A DNA stretch of 48,787 nucleotides from Clostridiaceae bacterium (GCA_018432235.1 JAHDLO010000034.1:1-48787), one strand, 5' to 3'. Numbered from the stretch's first letter, positions 15,373 through 24,400 are shown. Notes: generated from the letters alone by a model not told the origin. A program made the numbers and translations.

Positions 15373-15915
15373 TTAGGCTTCATTTATAATATAAACCATA
15401 TATCCCTTTAATTTTACTAATATTCCAATAAGTTTATTGATTGTCATGCCATTATCCTTAAACGTCTCAGAGAACGATAATTCATTAAACATTTTTTCAA
15501 ATTCGATTTCTTTTGCACAGCCATAAAAAGGATCAACAATCAAAAATTTAGAACTTAAAGTATCTATTCCAATAATAATCCTGTAATGCATTGTAAATTC
15601 TGGATTTTCGAACTTGTTCTTCACGAGACTTACAAATGGAACTGGTAATTGCTTTTTAAGGCTATATTCTACTGCTTTCAGAAATTTTTTTTTTCGCAGA
15701 AACTTCAATTTTATACTATGGTTAGGTAAGTGTCTTTTAAATGATTTAATAAACTTAGATGGGGTACTCCCGAAATATTTTGATTGAAACTCTTTCTCAA
15801 AAACTTCTTCATCAATTTTATTTTCTAAGAAATCACTAACCATGCTTAATGTTGAATCACCGCATGTATAAGATTTCTTTTGTTTTTGCATTTGAAAGTT
15901 AGTTAGTTTAATCAT
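15373..15915 (-). CDS. Papain-like (C39-type) cysteine peptidase domain protein
   Basis: About 180 residues starting at the ATG at 15915, which has AGGGGTG six bases upstream; the longer frame includes that site. The fold is suggested by a catalytic Cys in SYTCGDSTLSMV, a His in FTMHYRIIIGID and an Asp in LIVDPFYG, in the order C-H-D of C39-like peptidases. Unlike bacteriocin exporters it has no ABC transporter attached and no signal peptide. It may process or bind a peptide. The gene lies beside the first copies of the palindromic cassette repeat. Confidence 0.65.
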   Translation of the reverse strand: MIKLTNFQMQKQKKSYTCGDSTLSMVSDFLENKIDEEVFEKEFQSKYFGSTPSKFIKSFKRHLPNHSIKLKFLRKKKFLKAVEYSLKKQLPVPFVSLVKNKFENPEFTMHYRIIIGIDTLSSKFLIVDPFYGCAKEIEFEKMFNELSFSETFKDNGMTINKLIGILVKLKGYMVYIINEA

Positions 15916-16011
15916 GAGTTCACCCCTATCAAAACCACCCAATTATACTTGATTTATTTTAGCTTCAAAGCATTTATCTAGATTCACTTAAAATAGAAAG
16001 CACCTACTTTC

Positions 16012-16098
16012 TATTAACGTCTCAGTATTTAAGGCGCCTACGAACTGGACTCCAAAGATAGACCATATTGCGGTGCTTGACATCCAGTGAGAGTTTTG
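16012..16098 (-). repeat. attC-like palindromic repeat, divergent copy 1
   Basis: Begins TATTAACGTCTCAGTATTT and contains CGAACTGGACTCC, the counterpart of the core CTGAACCGGACCC of better copies. The distal half is not clear; a GTTATGC at 16169-16175 could be its end. It stands at the 3' side of the small membrane-protein gene at 16206-16370. Confidence 0.5.
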
Positions 16099-16205
16099 AT
16101 GCTCTTCATTAAAGCTTAATTTAAATTTCTTCATATTTAATAAATATTGCAAATAAGTTTAATTCAGGGTTATGCTCATAATGCTACCCTAGTATAGTCC
16201 GTACA

Positions 16206-16370
16206 TCAGTGTAACCCCATAAGAGTAAACACGACAATTCCAAAACTAACACAAGCCCAAATGGTATATTTTGATGTTGCTTTATCATTTTGTGCCTTGA
16301 TTGCTTTAATTAAAAATGCAGGAAATGCCAAACCCATTATAATAGTTATCAATTTTATGAAATCTATCAT
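16206..16370 (-). CDS. Small two-helix membrane protein
   Basis: A 54-residue frame. The ATG has a strong GGGGGA site about six bases away. The product is two membrane helices (about 6-24, ITIIMGLAFPAFLI, and about 34-53, WACVSFGIVVFTLMG) joined by a short basic loop (KAQNDKATSK). No family recognised. It sits alone between two copies of the palindromic repeat, as a one-gene cassette would. Confidence 0.6.
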   Translation of the reverse strand: MIDFIKLITIIMGLAFPAFLIKAIKAQNDKATSKYTIWACVSFGIVVFTLMGLH

Positions 16371-16466
16371 TGTTATATCCCCCTGTTCTATGAATAACTT
16401 TATGACACATTATTAATCTATTGTGAATTAACAAAGCTTTTTAAGTGTTCTTCTCCAATAAGAGAA

Positions 16467-16583
16467 GGACCCGCCCGCTTTTCGTTAAAACAGAAACGTC
16501 ATCTTTATTGCAACGTCCCTGAGTCGGACCCACTTAACCATCCCACTTGGCGGAGCTTCGCTCCCGTTAAGGGGATGTGGTTA
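16467..16583 (-). repeat. attC-like palindromic repeat, rearranged copy 2
   Basis: A distal-half fragment (16467-16498, with CCGCCCGC and GTTAAAACA) is joined directly to a proximal half (from about 16491: CGTCCCTGAGTCGGACCC, then GGAGCTTCGCTCC). It ends four bases before the stop codon of the next minus-strand gene. The GGAGC-TTC-GCTCC mini-hairpin is the variable centre of the element. Confidence 0.7.
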
Positions 16584-16586
16584 GCT

Positions 16587-17045
16587 TCACTTGCTAATTA
16601 ATTTATTGATACTTGATTTCTGTAATCCTGCATTCAACAGAATTCTAATATTAAACCCTGATTTTCCATAACTTAATCTGTACCAGTAATAATTTATATA
16701 CTCGATTATTGCAAAGAGCCATACTCCTAAAGCAACCAATAAGTCTTTATAACCACTGGCTAATTTTACAATCGATATAGCCACCCCCAAAATCAAAACT
16801 ATATTTAATTGATTAAAAATACTAAGGAGTTTTATAACTATTTTTCTAACTGACTTCCTTTTTTTGACTAATACAAATCTATACAACCAGTAGGCGGAAC
16901 CCTGTAGCAGAGTGAATATAAGAAGAGAAAATGCCACCAGACTAGCTATTCCTAAGTCTGATACTTTATATATAAAAACAAAAGAACATACAGCTGCAAA
17001 TTCACCTGTTGCTAAATACAATAAACGATTCTTTAGATTATTCAT
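16587..17045 (-). CDS. Small four-helix membrane protein, unknown function
   Basis: 152 residues with four predicted helices (about 8-25, 33-55, 78-95, 100-122), a basic loop after helix 2 (LVKKRKSVRK) and a cytosolic tail. The size and topology recall GtrA-like or other small orphan membrane proteins, but no diagnostic motif is present. Start ATG with GAGGTG six bases upstream. Its stop is only a few bases from a palindromic repeat, and a second partial copy lies beyond its 5' end, so it has the layout of a cassette. Confidence 0.65.
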   Translation of the reverse strand: MNNLKNRLLYLATGEFAAVCSFVFIYKVSDLGIASLVAFSLLIFTLLQGSAYWLYRFVLVKKRKSVRKIVIKLLSIFNQLNIVLILGVAISIVKLASGYKDLLVALGVWLFAIIEYINYYWYRLSYGKSGFNIRILLNAGLQKSSINKLISK

Positions 17046-17261
17046 TTTATCACCTCTATTAAAATTAATCTTGGCGTATAATTCATCTTCTAAGAAATAT
17101 CCATCGTCTTCCTACTACATCTGCACCTGTAACAAATTAGTTTTGATGGCATATAACGGTTGGCATGCCCAACGGCGTCAAAACTTACAAGAAGTCACTC
17201 GACTTGGCGAGCTAATGTACCGACTGACTCGGCGGCTTTGATGGAGTAAATTTAGGGTTTC

Positions 17262-17310
17262 ATGTAACGTCTTCGTATTTGCGACGTCCTGAACCGGATT
17301 CCAAAGGAAA
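17262..17310 (-). repeat. attC-like palindromic repeat, proximal half, copy 3
   Basis: ATGTAACGTCTTCGTATTTG followed by CGACGTCCTGAACCGGATTCC is the conserved first half of the element; the second half is missing. It marks the left border of the PTS island. Confidence 0.65.
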
Positions 17311-17394
17311 GATTCCCATATCTATTGAATTATGCATTTATCTTAATTTTATTATACAATCACGATTTTGTGTCCGTCAAACTTGATCTGAGTC

Positions 17395-17428
17395 AAAAAA
17401 ATATGAGACAAGGTATGCCTCGTCCCAT
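17395..17428 (-). terminator. Terminator of the Enzyme I - GH1 operon
   Basis: On the minus strand ATGGGACGAGG-CATA-CCTTGTCTCAT (two G-T pairs) is followed by ATATTTTTTTG. It lies 17 bp after the GH1 stop codon. Confidence 0.85.
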
Positions 17429-17445
17429 ATCAACGGAATAATTAA

Positions 17446-18882
17446 TTATAGTGCTTCCCCATTGGTAGCAATGACGTTCTTATACCAGTTGAAGCTTTTC
17501 TTACGCATTCTTTTTAGCGTACCACGACCTTCATTATCTTTATCAACATAAATATAACCATAGCGTTTCTTCATTTCTCCTGTTCCTGCACTAACTATAT
17601 CAATTGGTCCCCAGGAAGTATAGCCAATTAATTCCACACCATCTGCAATGGCTTCTCTTGCTTCAATTAGATGATCATGTAAATATTGAATTCGATAATC
17701 ATCATTGATCACATCCCCTTCTTCTACCACATCTGCTGCACCTAAGCCGTTTTCCACGATAAATAATGGTTTTTGATATCGATCGTACAATTGATTTAAG
17801 GTATAGCGTAAGCCCTTGGGGTCAATCTGCCATCCCCAATCGGTTGAGGGTAGGTATGGATTTTTAACCCCTCCTAACATATTGCCTGCGGCTCCATCTG
17901 TATTTTCCGGATCAGTGCTTACCACAAGGCTCATATAGTAGCTAAAACCAATATAGTCCACTGTATGCGCCTTTAAAATAGCTTCATCACCAGGCTGCAT
18001 TTCAATATCTACATTATTTTCTTTAAAGAAACGCTTGATATAGGATGGGTAATATCCCCTTGCCTGAACATCTCCAAAGAAATAAGCAACTCGATCCTTT
18101 TCCATAGCTTCAAATACATCAGCAGGCTTAGATGTTAATGGATAGTAGGGTGCGCCTAATAGCATACAACCAATTTTAGCATCAGGAATAATTTCATGGC
18201 ATGCTTTTACAGCGAGGGCGCTGGCCACTAATTGATGATGCACTGATTGATAGATGACCTGCTTCTTATTTTCTCCCTCTTGAATAATGACTCCGCCACC
18301 TATAAAGGGAACATGTACAATCACATTAATTTCATTAAAGGTCATCCAATACTTAACCTTATCCTTGTATCTTTCAAATAGGGTTCTGGCATATCTTTCA
18401 TAAAACTCAACTAGCTTTCGATTTCGCCAGCCGCCATATTTTTTCACTAATCCTAGGGGCATTTCATAATGGGAAATCGTAATAACCGGTTGAATCTGAT
18501 GCTTTAACATCTCATCAAATAAGTCATCATAAAATTTTAACCCTGCTTCATTTGGTGTTTCCTCATCCCCATTTGGGAAGATTCTTGTCCAGGCAATGGA
18601 TGTACGCAGGCATTTAAATCCCATTTCAGCAAACAAAGCCACATCCTCCTTATATCGATGATAAAAATCAATAGCTTCATGGGATGGATAATAGACGTCC
18701 TCTTTAGTATCTAAATTGAATGCTGGATCCATTGCAGCCAAAAATCTAGTAGGACCGCATTCTAAAACGTCTGATGTGGACAATCCCTTTCCACCTTCTT
18801 TGTAAGCCCCTTCCGATTGATTTGCAGCGATTGCACCGCCCCAAAGGAAATTCTCAGGAAACCCTTTCTCTGGCTTATTCAT
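17446..18882 (-). CDS. 6-phospho-beta-glucosidase, GH1
   Basis: 478 residues, the usual GH1 length. The N-terminal FPENFLWGGAIAANQSEGAY is the family signature. The acid/base Glu is in MTFNEIN and the nucleophile Glu in LFIVENGLG. A phosphate-binding loop near the C-terminus (KKRYGYIYVDKDNEGRGTLKRMRKKSFNWY) has the Ser/Lys/Tyr pattern of phospho-beta-glucosidases. It hydrolyses PTS-delivered cellobiose-6-P or aryl-beta-glucoside-6-P in the cytoplasm. It follows Enzyme I by about 87 bp and shares its sigma-54 promoter. Ribosome site AAGGAGG. Confidence 0.94.
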   Translation of the reverse strand: MNKPEKGFPENFLWGGAIAANQSEGAYKEGGKGLSTSDVLECGPTRFLAAMDPAFNLDTKEDVYYPSHEAIDFYHRYKEDVALFAEMGFKCLRTSIAWTRIFPNGDEETPNEAGLKFYDDLFDEMLKHQIQPVITISHYEMPLGLVKKYGGWRNRKLVEFYERYARTLFERYKDKVKYWMTFNEINVIVHVPFIGGGVIIQEGENKKQVIYQSVHHQLVASALAVKACHEIIPDAKIGCMLLGAPYYPLTSKPADVFEAMEKDRVAYFFGDVQARGYYPSYIKRFFKENNVDIEMQPGDEAILKAHTVDYIGFSYYMSLVVSTDPENTDGAAGNMLGGVKNPYLPSTDWGWQIDPKGLRYTLNQLYDRYQKPLFIVENGLGAADVVEEGDVINDDYRIQYLHDHLIEAREAIADGVELIGYTSWGPIDIVSAGTGEMKKRYGYIYVDKDNEGRGTLKRMRKKSFNWYKNVIATNGEAL

Positions 18883-18969
18883 TATACCTTCCTCCTTTTT
18901 ATTTTGATTAAGTTACATGATTGATTTGTATATGGACATTAGAAAACCTTATTTTATGCTTTGCAATGC

Positions 18970-20685
18970 TTATGCTAGACCGACAACTGACTTTAAATAG
19001 GCTTCTATTTCCTCTGCTGTAGTTAAGGATAGTACTTTTTCTGCAATTTCTTGAGTCCCTTCAGTTGTTAGTGTAGCAACTAATTCTCTAGCAGGTAAAA
19101 TAGAGGTGGCACTCATAGAAAATTCGTCAAGCCCAAGACCTAGCAGCAGCGGAATCAATGGTGGCTCACCTGCCGCTTCCCCACACATCCCTACCCAGAT
19201 ACCTTCCTTGTGTCCGTTTTCAATCACCATTTTAATCATTCTAATAACCCCAGGGTGGTAGGGTGTATAAAGGTGAGCTATATTTTGATTCATTCTATCC
19301 ACTGCGGTGGCATACTGAATTAAATCATTGGTTCCTATGCTAAAGAAGTCCACTTCCTTAGCCAATATATCACTGGTCAAAGCAGCTGTTGGAATTTCAA
19401 TCATGATTCCTACTTCAAAATCTTTACTGAAGGCTATTCCTTCTGACTCCAGCTGTTGTTTTACTTCATCTAAAATGGCATTAGCCTGTCTTACTTCCTC
19501 TATTGAAGAAACCATGGGATACATAATTTTAAGATTGCCATAAATTGAAGCCCTTAACAGTGCCCGAAGCTGTGTTTTAAAAATGTCTGTTTGATCCAGG
19601 CATATTCGTAATGCCCTATAGCCTAAAAATGGATTCATTTCCTTGGGTAAATTTAAGTAGGGGATTTCCTTATCTCCCCCTATATCTAATGTTCTGATGA
19701 CTACCGGCTTATCCGCCATCCCCGCTAATACAGCCTTGTATGCCTCGTATTGCTCCTCTTCTGTTGGCAGTGAGGGTCGATCCATATACAAAAACTCTGT
19801 TCGATAGAGTCCGATTCCCTCTGCCCCATTATATAAAACACCCTTTAGATCCTTGGCTGTACCAATGTTGGCCCCTAGCTCCACTTGCTTGCCATCTTTA
19901 GTCACCGTTGCTTCATCCTTCAATCTCAATAGCTTACTTCTATACGCCACATATTGCTTCTGCTTGACTTGATATTCTTCTATGATTTCTTGGCTTGGAT
20001 TGATCATCACTTCCCCAGCTTCACCATTGATGATGACATAGTCCCCGTTTTTAATAGTTGATGTGATAGTCACCAGGCCAACAACAGCAGGAATTTCAAG
20101 ACTCCTTGCCATAATGGCTGTATGGGATGTTCTGCCTCCGATGTCCGTCACAAAGCCTAATACCTTTTCCTTGTCCATTTGGGCTGTATCAGAAGGGGCT
20201 AAATCATGGGCAACAATAATGACCTCTTCGTCAAGCTGACTAATATTAATCATGTCAATATGTAATAGATTTTTAAGCATTCGTCCACCAACGTCCTTAA
20301 TGTCTGCCGCCCTTTCCTTCATATACTCATCATCCATTGCCTCAAATATCTCAACAAAATTATTAATGGTTCTATCTAAAACAAATTCTGCATTCTTTTC
20401 TTCTGTCTTGATCCCCTTTTCTACAGTGTTGATGATCTCAGGGTCTGATAGGATTAAGAGGTGTGCACCAAAAATTTCAGCCTTTTCCTTGCCCATTTTT
20501 TCCTCTGCTAAATGCTGTATCTTCTCTAATTGGGCCTTTGATTTTTCCACAGCATCCTTAAATCTTTGTATTTCTTGATCAATGCTTTCTACCTTGATTT
20601 CAGGAATGACTATTGTTTCTTCCTTAAGTAATAGCACTGGAGCCATGGCAATTCCTTTGGATGCTCCAATCCCTTTTGCTACCAT
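18970..20685 (-). CDS. ptsI: PTS Enzyme I (phosphoenolpyruvate-protein phosphotransferase)
   Basis: 571 residues, full length. The N-terminal HPr-binding domain leads to the phospho-His loop GGRTSHTAIMARSLEIPAVVG. The C-terminal PEP-binding barrel has RTEFLYMDR, TLDIGGDK, FFSIGTNDLIQY and the catalytic Cys in GMCGEAAG. It transfers phosphate from PEP to HPr at the start of the PTS chain. A housekeeping ptsI normally sits beside ptsH; here it is between two phospho-glucosidase genes and has its own -24/-12 promoter, so it may be a dedicated Enzyme I. ATG preceded by AAGGAAG. Confidence 0.95.
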   Translation of the reverse strand: MVAKGIGASKGIAMAPVLLLKEETIVIPEIKVESIDQEIQRFKDAVEKSKAQLEKIQHLAEEKMGKEKAEIFGAHLLILSDPEIINTVEKGIKTEEKNAEFVLDRTINNFVEIFEAMDDEYMKERAADIKDVGGRMLKNLLHIDMINISQLDEEVIIVAHDLAPSDTAQMDKEKVLGFVTDIGGRTSHTAIMARSLEIPAVVGLVTITSTIKNGDYVIINGEAGEVMINPSQEIIEEYQVKQKQYVAYRSKLLRLKDEATVTKDGKQVELGANIGTAKDLKGVLYNGAEGIGLYRTEFLYMDRPSLPTEEEQYEAYKAVLAGMADKPVVIRTLDIGGDKEIPYLNLPKEMNPFLGYRALRICLDQTDIFKTQLRALLRASIYGNLKIMYPMVSSIEEVRQANAILDEVKQQLESEGIAFSKDFEVGIMIEIPTAALTSDILAKEVDFFSIGTNDLIQYATAVDRMNQNIAHLYTPYHPGVIRMIKMVIENGHKEGIWVGMCGEAAGEPPLIPLLLGLGLDEFSMSATSILPARELVATLTTEGTQEIAEKVLSLTTAEEIEAYLKSVVGLA

Positions 20686-20786
20686 AGAATCACTTCCTTT
20701 TCATAAATTTATCGAAAATATTTTATTTATCATTTGTGGCATTTAGTTTTTGAATTTTGCTGTAGTGTGTTTCTCATATATATTCA

Positions 20787-20803
20787 TGCAATTTACGTGC
20801 CAA
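20787..20803 (-). promoter_or_regulatory. Sigma-54 promoter of ptsI and the GH1 gene
   Basis: TTGGCACGTAAATTGCA on the minus strand is a perfect match to the -24/-12 consensus. It lies about 100 bp before the Enzyme I start codon. Confidence 0.88.
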
Positions 20804-20844
20804 TACAGTTTAGAACAAAATTGGCTTCGCCACGTTTGTTTTCC

Positions 20845-21022
20845 AGAGAACCCATGCGTTCTCTAGGACGCTTCGCCTTCGGTCACCTCACTGTCTCGGT
20901 GCCGCTCGTAGCATAGTGCCACTTGTTCGTGGCACCACTCGCCTCTCCTTGTTTTAATAAGGGGTGATGCCCCCCTTAACAACCCCCCATATCATAGGGA
21001 AATAAAAGAACTATCCTATGAT
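20845..21022. other. GC-rich intergenic segment with four hairpins
   Basis: Four separate inverted repeats occur in under 200 bp: AGAGAAC/GTTCTCT (20845-20864), GTGCCAC/GTGGCAC (20916-20935), AAGGGG/CCCCTT (20959-20977) and ATCATAGG/CCTATGAT (20991-21022). It is clearly richer in GC than its surroundings. It lies upstream of the ptsI promoter, where activator sites would be expected, but could also be a small structured RNA or an insertion remnant. Confidence 0.4.
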
Positions 21023-21024
21023 AC

Positions 21025-21052
21025 AAAAAAAGAAGCAACATTACGCTGCTTC
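21025..21052 (-). terminator. Terminator of PTS operon 1
   Basis: GAAGCA-N9-TGCTTC followed on the minus strand by seven T residues, four bases after the GH4 stop codon. Confidence 0.9.
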
Positions 21053-21055
21053 CCT

Positions 21056-22363
21056 TTAAAAAAACTGAGGTAAATAATCTTTGTTTTCCTGTAAAATATC
21101 CTCTAGCATTTTTTCAGCTACAAAGGAATCCTGCACCAATGGGTTAGCAATCAGGGCTAATAAAGCTTTTTGTCTATCCCCATGGACTGCTGCTTCAATT
21201 GTCAGCTGCTCATAGGCTTTCACCCCTTGCAGCAAACCGGTTATGGCTGGATGCAGCGGTTCAGCATTAAGTGGATGAGCACCTCTGCTGTCTATGACTG
21301 CATTGGTTTCAATTGCCACGTCATGGGGTAGTTCACTTATTGTTCCATTGTTCTTAATATTGACTGTCATAATAATCTTCTTATTATTGTATATAGCATT
21401 GATTAATTCACAGGCTGCATCGGAGTAATATTGTCCTCCCCGCTTTTCTAATTCCTTTGGTTTAATCCTTAAATCTGGATTCTTGTAGAGCTCAAATAGG
21501 GCTTCTTCTACCTTTTTAACCACCTCTCCTCTGGTGCCTTCCTCTTTAGCTGCTCTGATTTCCTCAGCTAACATTTTTTCTGGCAGGTAGAAATATCTAT
21601 GATAAGGGCAGGGGAACGCCCCAAGGGCCTTGATGTGTTCCACAGACCATCCCATATCCTTTATATTTCTGACAGTAAATGACCGCCCACTTGCCAATGC
21701 ATCTAAGACCCTATCGGTTACCTCCTGACCCTTAAGAAATATTTTCCTTCCCCATACTAAGTGATTTAAGCCTATTAAGTCCACATGGACATCCTCTGGC
21801 TTAGCTTCTAGCATTTCTACAGCCATCATTTTCATGAGAATAGGAACATTACATAATCCTATTGCTTTGATGTTAGTGTGCTTTAATACAGTTTCGGTGA
21901 TGATTCCTGACGGATTGGTAAAGTTGACTAACCATGCATCAGGACACAGCGCTTCCATATCCTTGCAGATATCTAATATGACAGGAATCGTTCTTAATGC
22001 CTTAGCGAATCCTCCAGCACCAGTGGTTTCTTGCCCTATTCTGTTATACCTTAAAGGAATTTTTTCGTCTCTTATTCTTGCATCTAATAGGCCCACACGA
22101 AATTGGGTTGTTACAAAGTCAGCATCCTTTAGAGCTGCTCTTCTATCCAGTGTTAAATGAATAGTACAGTCTACTCCAGCTTCTTGAACCATTCGCTGGG
22201 CTAGCTTTCCTACTATTTCCAGCTTTTCCTTTCCAGCTTCAATATCCACCAACCAAATTTCTGAGACGGGCAGCTCCTGATATCGTTTGATAAAGCCCTC
22301 AATGATTTCAGGGGTATAGCTGGACCCACCTCCTATGGTTACAATTTTTAAGCCCTTTTTCAT
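21056..22363 (-). CDS. 6-phospho-beta-glucosidase, GH4 (copy 1)
   Basis: 435 residues. The NAD-binding N-terminus reads VTIGGGSSYTPEIIEGF. NFTNPSG, metal-ligand motif GLCNVP and GLNHLVWGR are the GH4 signatures; CNVP is the version found in phospho-beta-glucosidases, whereas alpha-enzymes differ. These enzymes need NAD, a divalent metal and reducing conditions, and act by redox elimination. The start is the ATG overlapping the IIA stop codon (TAATG), with AAGGAG seven to eight bases upstream. It is therefore coupled to IIA and is the last gene of PTS operon 1. About 60% of positions look shared with the second GH4 protein of this window. Confidence 0.92.
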   Translation of the reverse strand: MKKGLKIVTIGGGSSYTPEIIEGFIKRYQELPVSEIWLVDIEAGKEKLEIVGKLAQRMVQEAGVDCTIHLTLDRRAALKDADFVTTQFRVGLLDARIRDEKIPLRYNRIGQETTGAGGFAKALRTIPVILDICKDMEALCPDAWLVNFTNPSGIITETVLKHTNIKAIGLCNVPILMKMMAVEMLEAKPEDVHVDLIGLNHLVWGRKIFLKGQEVTDRVLDALASGRSFTVRNIKDMGWSVEHIKALGAFPCPYHRYFYLPEKMLAEEIRAAKEEGTRGEVVKKVEEALFELYKNPDLRIKPKELEKRGGQYYSDAACELINAIYNNKKIIMTVNIKNNGTISELPHDVAIETNAVIDSRGAHPLNAEPLHPAITGLLQGVKAYEQLTIEAAVHGDRQKALLALIANPLVQDSFVAEKMLEDILQENKDYLPQFF

Positions 22364-22686
22364 TAAACACACTCCTTTTCAACAGCTACTTTTTGATGGA
22401 GCTGGATCATTTCCTCAATCAAATCCTTTGCAAGCATTGAGGTCATTAAGTGATCCTGTGCATGGATTAGCAGCAGGTTAATTTCAGCCTTATTACCCCT
22501 CGATTCCTCTTGAATCATGTTGGTCTGAACCCCATGGGCCTTCAAGGCTTCTTCCTTTGAAATTTCAAGTCTTTCTAAAGCTTCCTCAAACTTGCCCTCC
22601 TTGGCAAGCTTGAGGGCTTGGAAAGCTTCACTTCTGGAATTTCCAGAATGTATGATGATTTCCATAGCAATCATTTCTGTATTCAT
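22363..22686 (-). CDS. PTS IIA component, lactose/cellobiose family (set 1)
   Basis: 107 residues, the normal size of LacF/CelC-type IIA. It is a three-helix protein with GNSRSEAFQALKLAKEGKFEEA in the first half and the active His in LLIHAQDHLMTS. HPr phosphorylates that His, and IIB takes the phosphate on. It lies between IIC and the GH4 gene on the same strand and shares one base with the latter's start codon. Ribosome site AAAGGAC. Confidence 0.93.
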   Translation of the reverse strand: MNTEMIAMEIIIHSGNSRSEAFQALKLAKEGKFEEALERLEISKEEALKAHGVQTNMIQEESRGNKAEINLLLIHAQDHLMTSMLAKDLIEEMIQLHQKVAVEKECV

Positions 22687-22727
22687 ATTGATAGTCCTTT
22701 CTGCATGTTTTTTTATACGATTAGCGA

Positions 22728-24023
22728 TTAAGCTTTTGTAGTAGCGCCTTTATTAGCCTGCTCCTCTGCTAATAGCTGCTTTTCATATATCTTAAAGAAT
22801 GGATAGAAAATTGCTCCAGATACGAAGAATAATAGAACAACTAGTAGTAATGCACCCACATTCCAATTAGCAGCCCACATAGCACCGATTGGGGCCGGTG
22901 TTGTCCAAGGGGGCAGAGCAACTACTTTAGACACAAGATTAAGCTTTAATGCAAAATAAGCAATCGTTGCATTCACCATTGGAGCTAGAATAAAGGGAAT
23001 TCCTAAGGTTGGGTTCATCACCACCGGTGAACCAAAAATGACTGGCTCATTAATATTAAAGATACCTGGAATAAAAGCGACTTTACCAATTGCATTTAAG
23101 TGGGAGGCTTTACTTCTTAGGTACAGGAATACTAAAGCAAGGGTTGCTCCTGAACCACCTAATACAATATAGAAGGCCCAGAATGGTTGGGTGAAGATAT
23201 AGGGAATGGCGCCACCCGCTTCTAATGCCGCTTGATTGGCAGAAATATTACTTAAATAGAAGGGAGTTAAGATTCCACCCACGATACTTGATCCGTGGAT
23301 TCCAGCAAACCAAAGCAAGTGAGCAAGGAACACTGCAAATAGGATGGCTGGTAACGTATCCACACCTGCTACTAAGGGCTTGAATAATTCCATGACTCCT
23401 TCTGGTATACTCATGCCGGTCACATTTTTAAAGATAACGCTGATTGGATATAGGGTACAAACCATTATGAAAACGGGAATCAGTGCGTCAAAGGAGGCTG
23501 CAATTGCTGGCGGTACCCCATCTGGCATTTTGATGGTGATATTTCTTTTCTTAAGAAATCTCATTAGCTCAATTGAGTAGAAGGAAGTAAATAGTGAGGT
23601 AAATACACCCTTACCATCCATATAGGTAGTTGGAAGGCCACCGTTTACTGGCTGTGCCGCTACTAGTAAGAAGGCCGCTAATGAAAGCATTGCGCCAGAA
23701 AGAGGGTTCAATTTATATGTTTTTGCTAAGCTATATCCGATCGCCATTGCGATAAATATAGTCATAATCTGCATGGTCATGTTGTAGGGTACAATTAACG
23801 TACTGAAATTTTTTGTTGCAAAGCTTACCCATGCCCTACCGATAAAGTTAGTTGTGTCTGATGGGAATGGTGGATAGGCTAAAATCAACATCAAAGATCC
23901 GATAATCATAAATGGCATGGCTCCAATAAATCCATCCCTCATTGCTGAGATATGCCTTTGGTTACCTACTTTCACAACTACAGGCATCATTTTTTCTTCA
24001 ATCCATTTCATGAACTGATTCAT
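22728..24023 (-). CDS. PTS IIC permease, lactose/cellobiose family (set 1)
   Basis: 431 residues, about ten membrane helices. Typical IIC-Cel features include the N-terminal amphipathic stretch (MNQFMKWIEEKMMPVVVKVGNQRHISAMRDGF), KMPDGVPPAIAASFDALIP, and the substrate-contact region GIFNINEPVIFGSPVVMNP. It imports and phosphorylates a beta-disaccharide, probably cellobiose or a related beta-glucoside given the flanking phospho-beta-glucosidases. It stands between IIB and IIA of the same operon with normal spacing. Confidence 0.94.
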   Translation of the reverse strand: MNQFMKWIEEKMMPVVVKVGNQRHISAMRDGFIGAMPFMIIGSLMLILAYPPFPSDTTNFIGRAWVSFATKNFSTLIVPYNMTMQIMTIFIAMAIGYSLAKTYKLNPLSGAMLSLAAFLLVAAQPVNGGLPTTYMDGKGVFTSLFTSFYSIELMRFLKKRNITIKMPDGVPPAIAASFDALIPVFIMVCTLYPISVIFKNVTGMSIPEGVMELFKPLVAGVDTLPAILFAVFLAHLLWFAGIHGSSIVGGILTPFYLSNISANQAALEAGGAIPYIFTQPFWAFYIVLGGSGATLALVFLYLRSKASHLNAIGKVAFIPGIFNINEPVIFGSPVVMNPTLGIPFILAPMVNATIAYFALKLNLVSKVVALPPWTTPAPIGAMWAANWNVGALLLVVLLFFVSGAIFYPFFKIYEKQLLAEEQANKGATTKA

Positions 24024-24043
24024 TTCAATATCCCCCTTATTTT

Positions 24044-24346
24044 TTATAATTCCTTAAGCGCATCCTCTAAAACTTTATCGCCCTTTAGTAATCCATAATC
24101 CATTGAATTAATGACTAACACTTTAATCCCATACTCATCTGCAATTTTTTGAAAATCATCCTTTTTAAATCTTACCTGAGGTCCCAATAATACAATATCA
24201 AAGTCCTTTACATTGTCTACAAAAGCATCTACAGGTACTGCAGTGATTTCAACCTCAATCCCCTTTGCATTTGCTGCTTGCTCCATCTTTGTTACTAGTA
24301 AGCTTGTTGACATTCCTGCAGCACAGGCTAGCAATATTTTTTTCAT
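24044..24346 (-). CDS. PTS IIB component, lactose/cellobiose family (set 1)
   Basis: 100 residues. The phospho-Cys (Cys8) lies in the P-loop-like CAAGMSTSLLVTKM, followed by the Rossmann-like IIB fold with VLLGPQVRF. It passes phosphate from IIA to the sugar bound by IIC. First gene of PTS operon 1, directly behind a -24/-12 promoter. Confidence 0.94.
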   Translation of the reverse strand: MKKILLACAAGMSTSLLVTKMEQAANAKGIEVEITAVPVDAFVDNVKDFDIVLLGPQVRFKKDDFQKIADEYGIKVLVINSMDYGLLKGDKVLEDALKEL

Positions 24347-24376
24347 GTTCTTCCCCCTTTCTTACAATTATTATTT

Positions 24377-24393
24377 TGCAATTTTCATGCCAA
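24377..24393 (-). promoter_or_regulatory. Sigma-54 promoter of PTS operon 1
   Basis: TTGGCATGAAAATTGCA on the minus strand, with exact -24/-12 spacing, about 30 bp before the IIB start. A TGTTTTGGCA context precedes it, similar to the other PTS promoters here. Confidence 0.88.
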
Positions 24394-24400
24394 AACAGAA

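Larger units (their letters stand above)
17046..17445. other. Gene-free junction between cassette region and PTS island
   Basis: About 400 bp with no gene. It contains a GTTGG-CATGC-CCAAC hairpin near 17159, a GC-richer stretch (17160-17240) unlike the flanks, then the half repeat at 17262 and the terminator at 17403. Confidence 0.5.

Noticed and set aside
16912..17241. Plus-strand frame of about 109 codons across a membrane-protein gene
   Set aside because: It is antisense to a convincing minus-strand gene with a good ribosome site and continues into non-coding repeat-like DNA.
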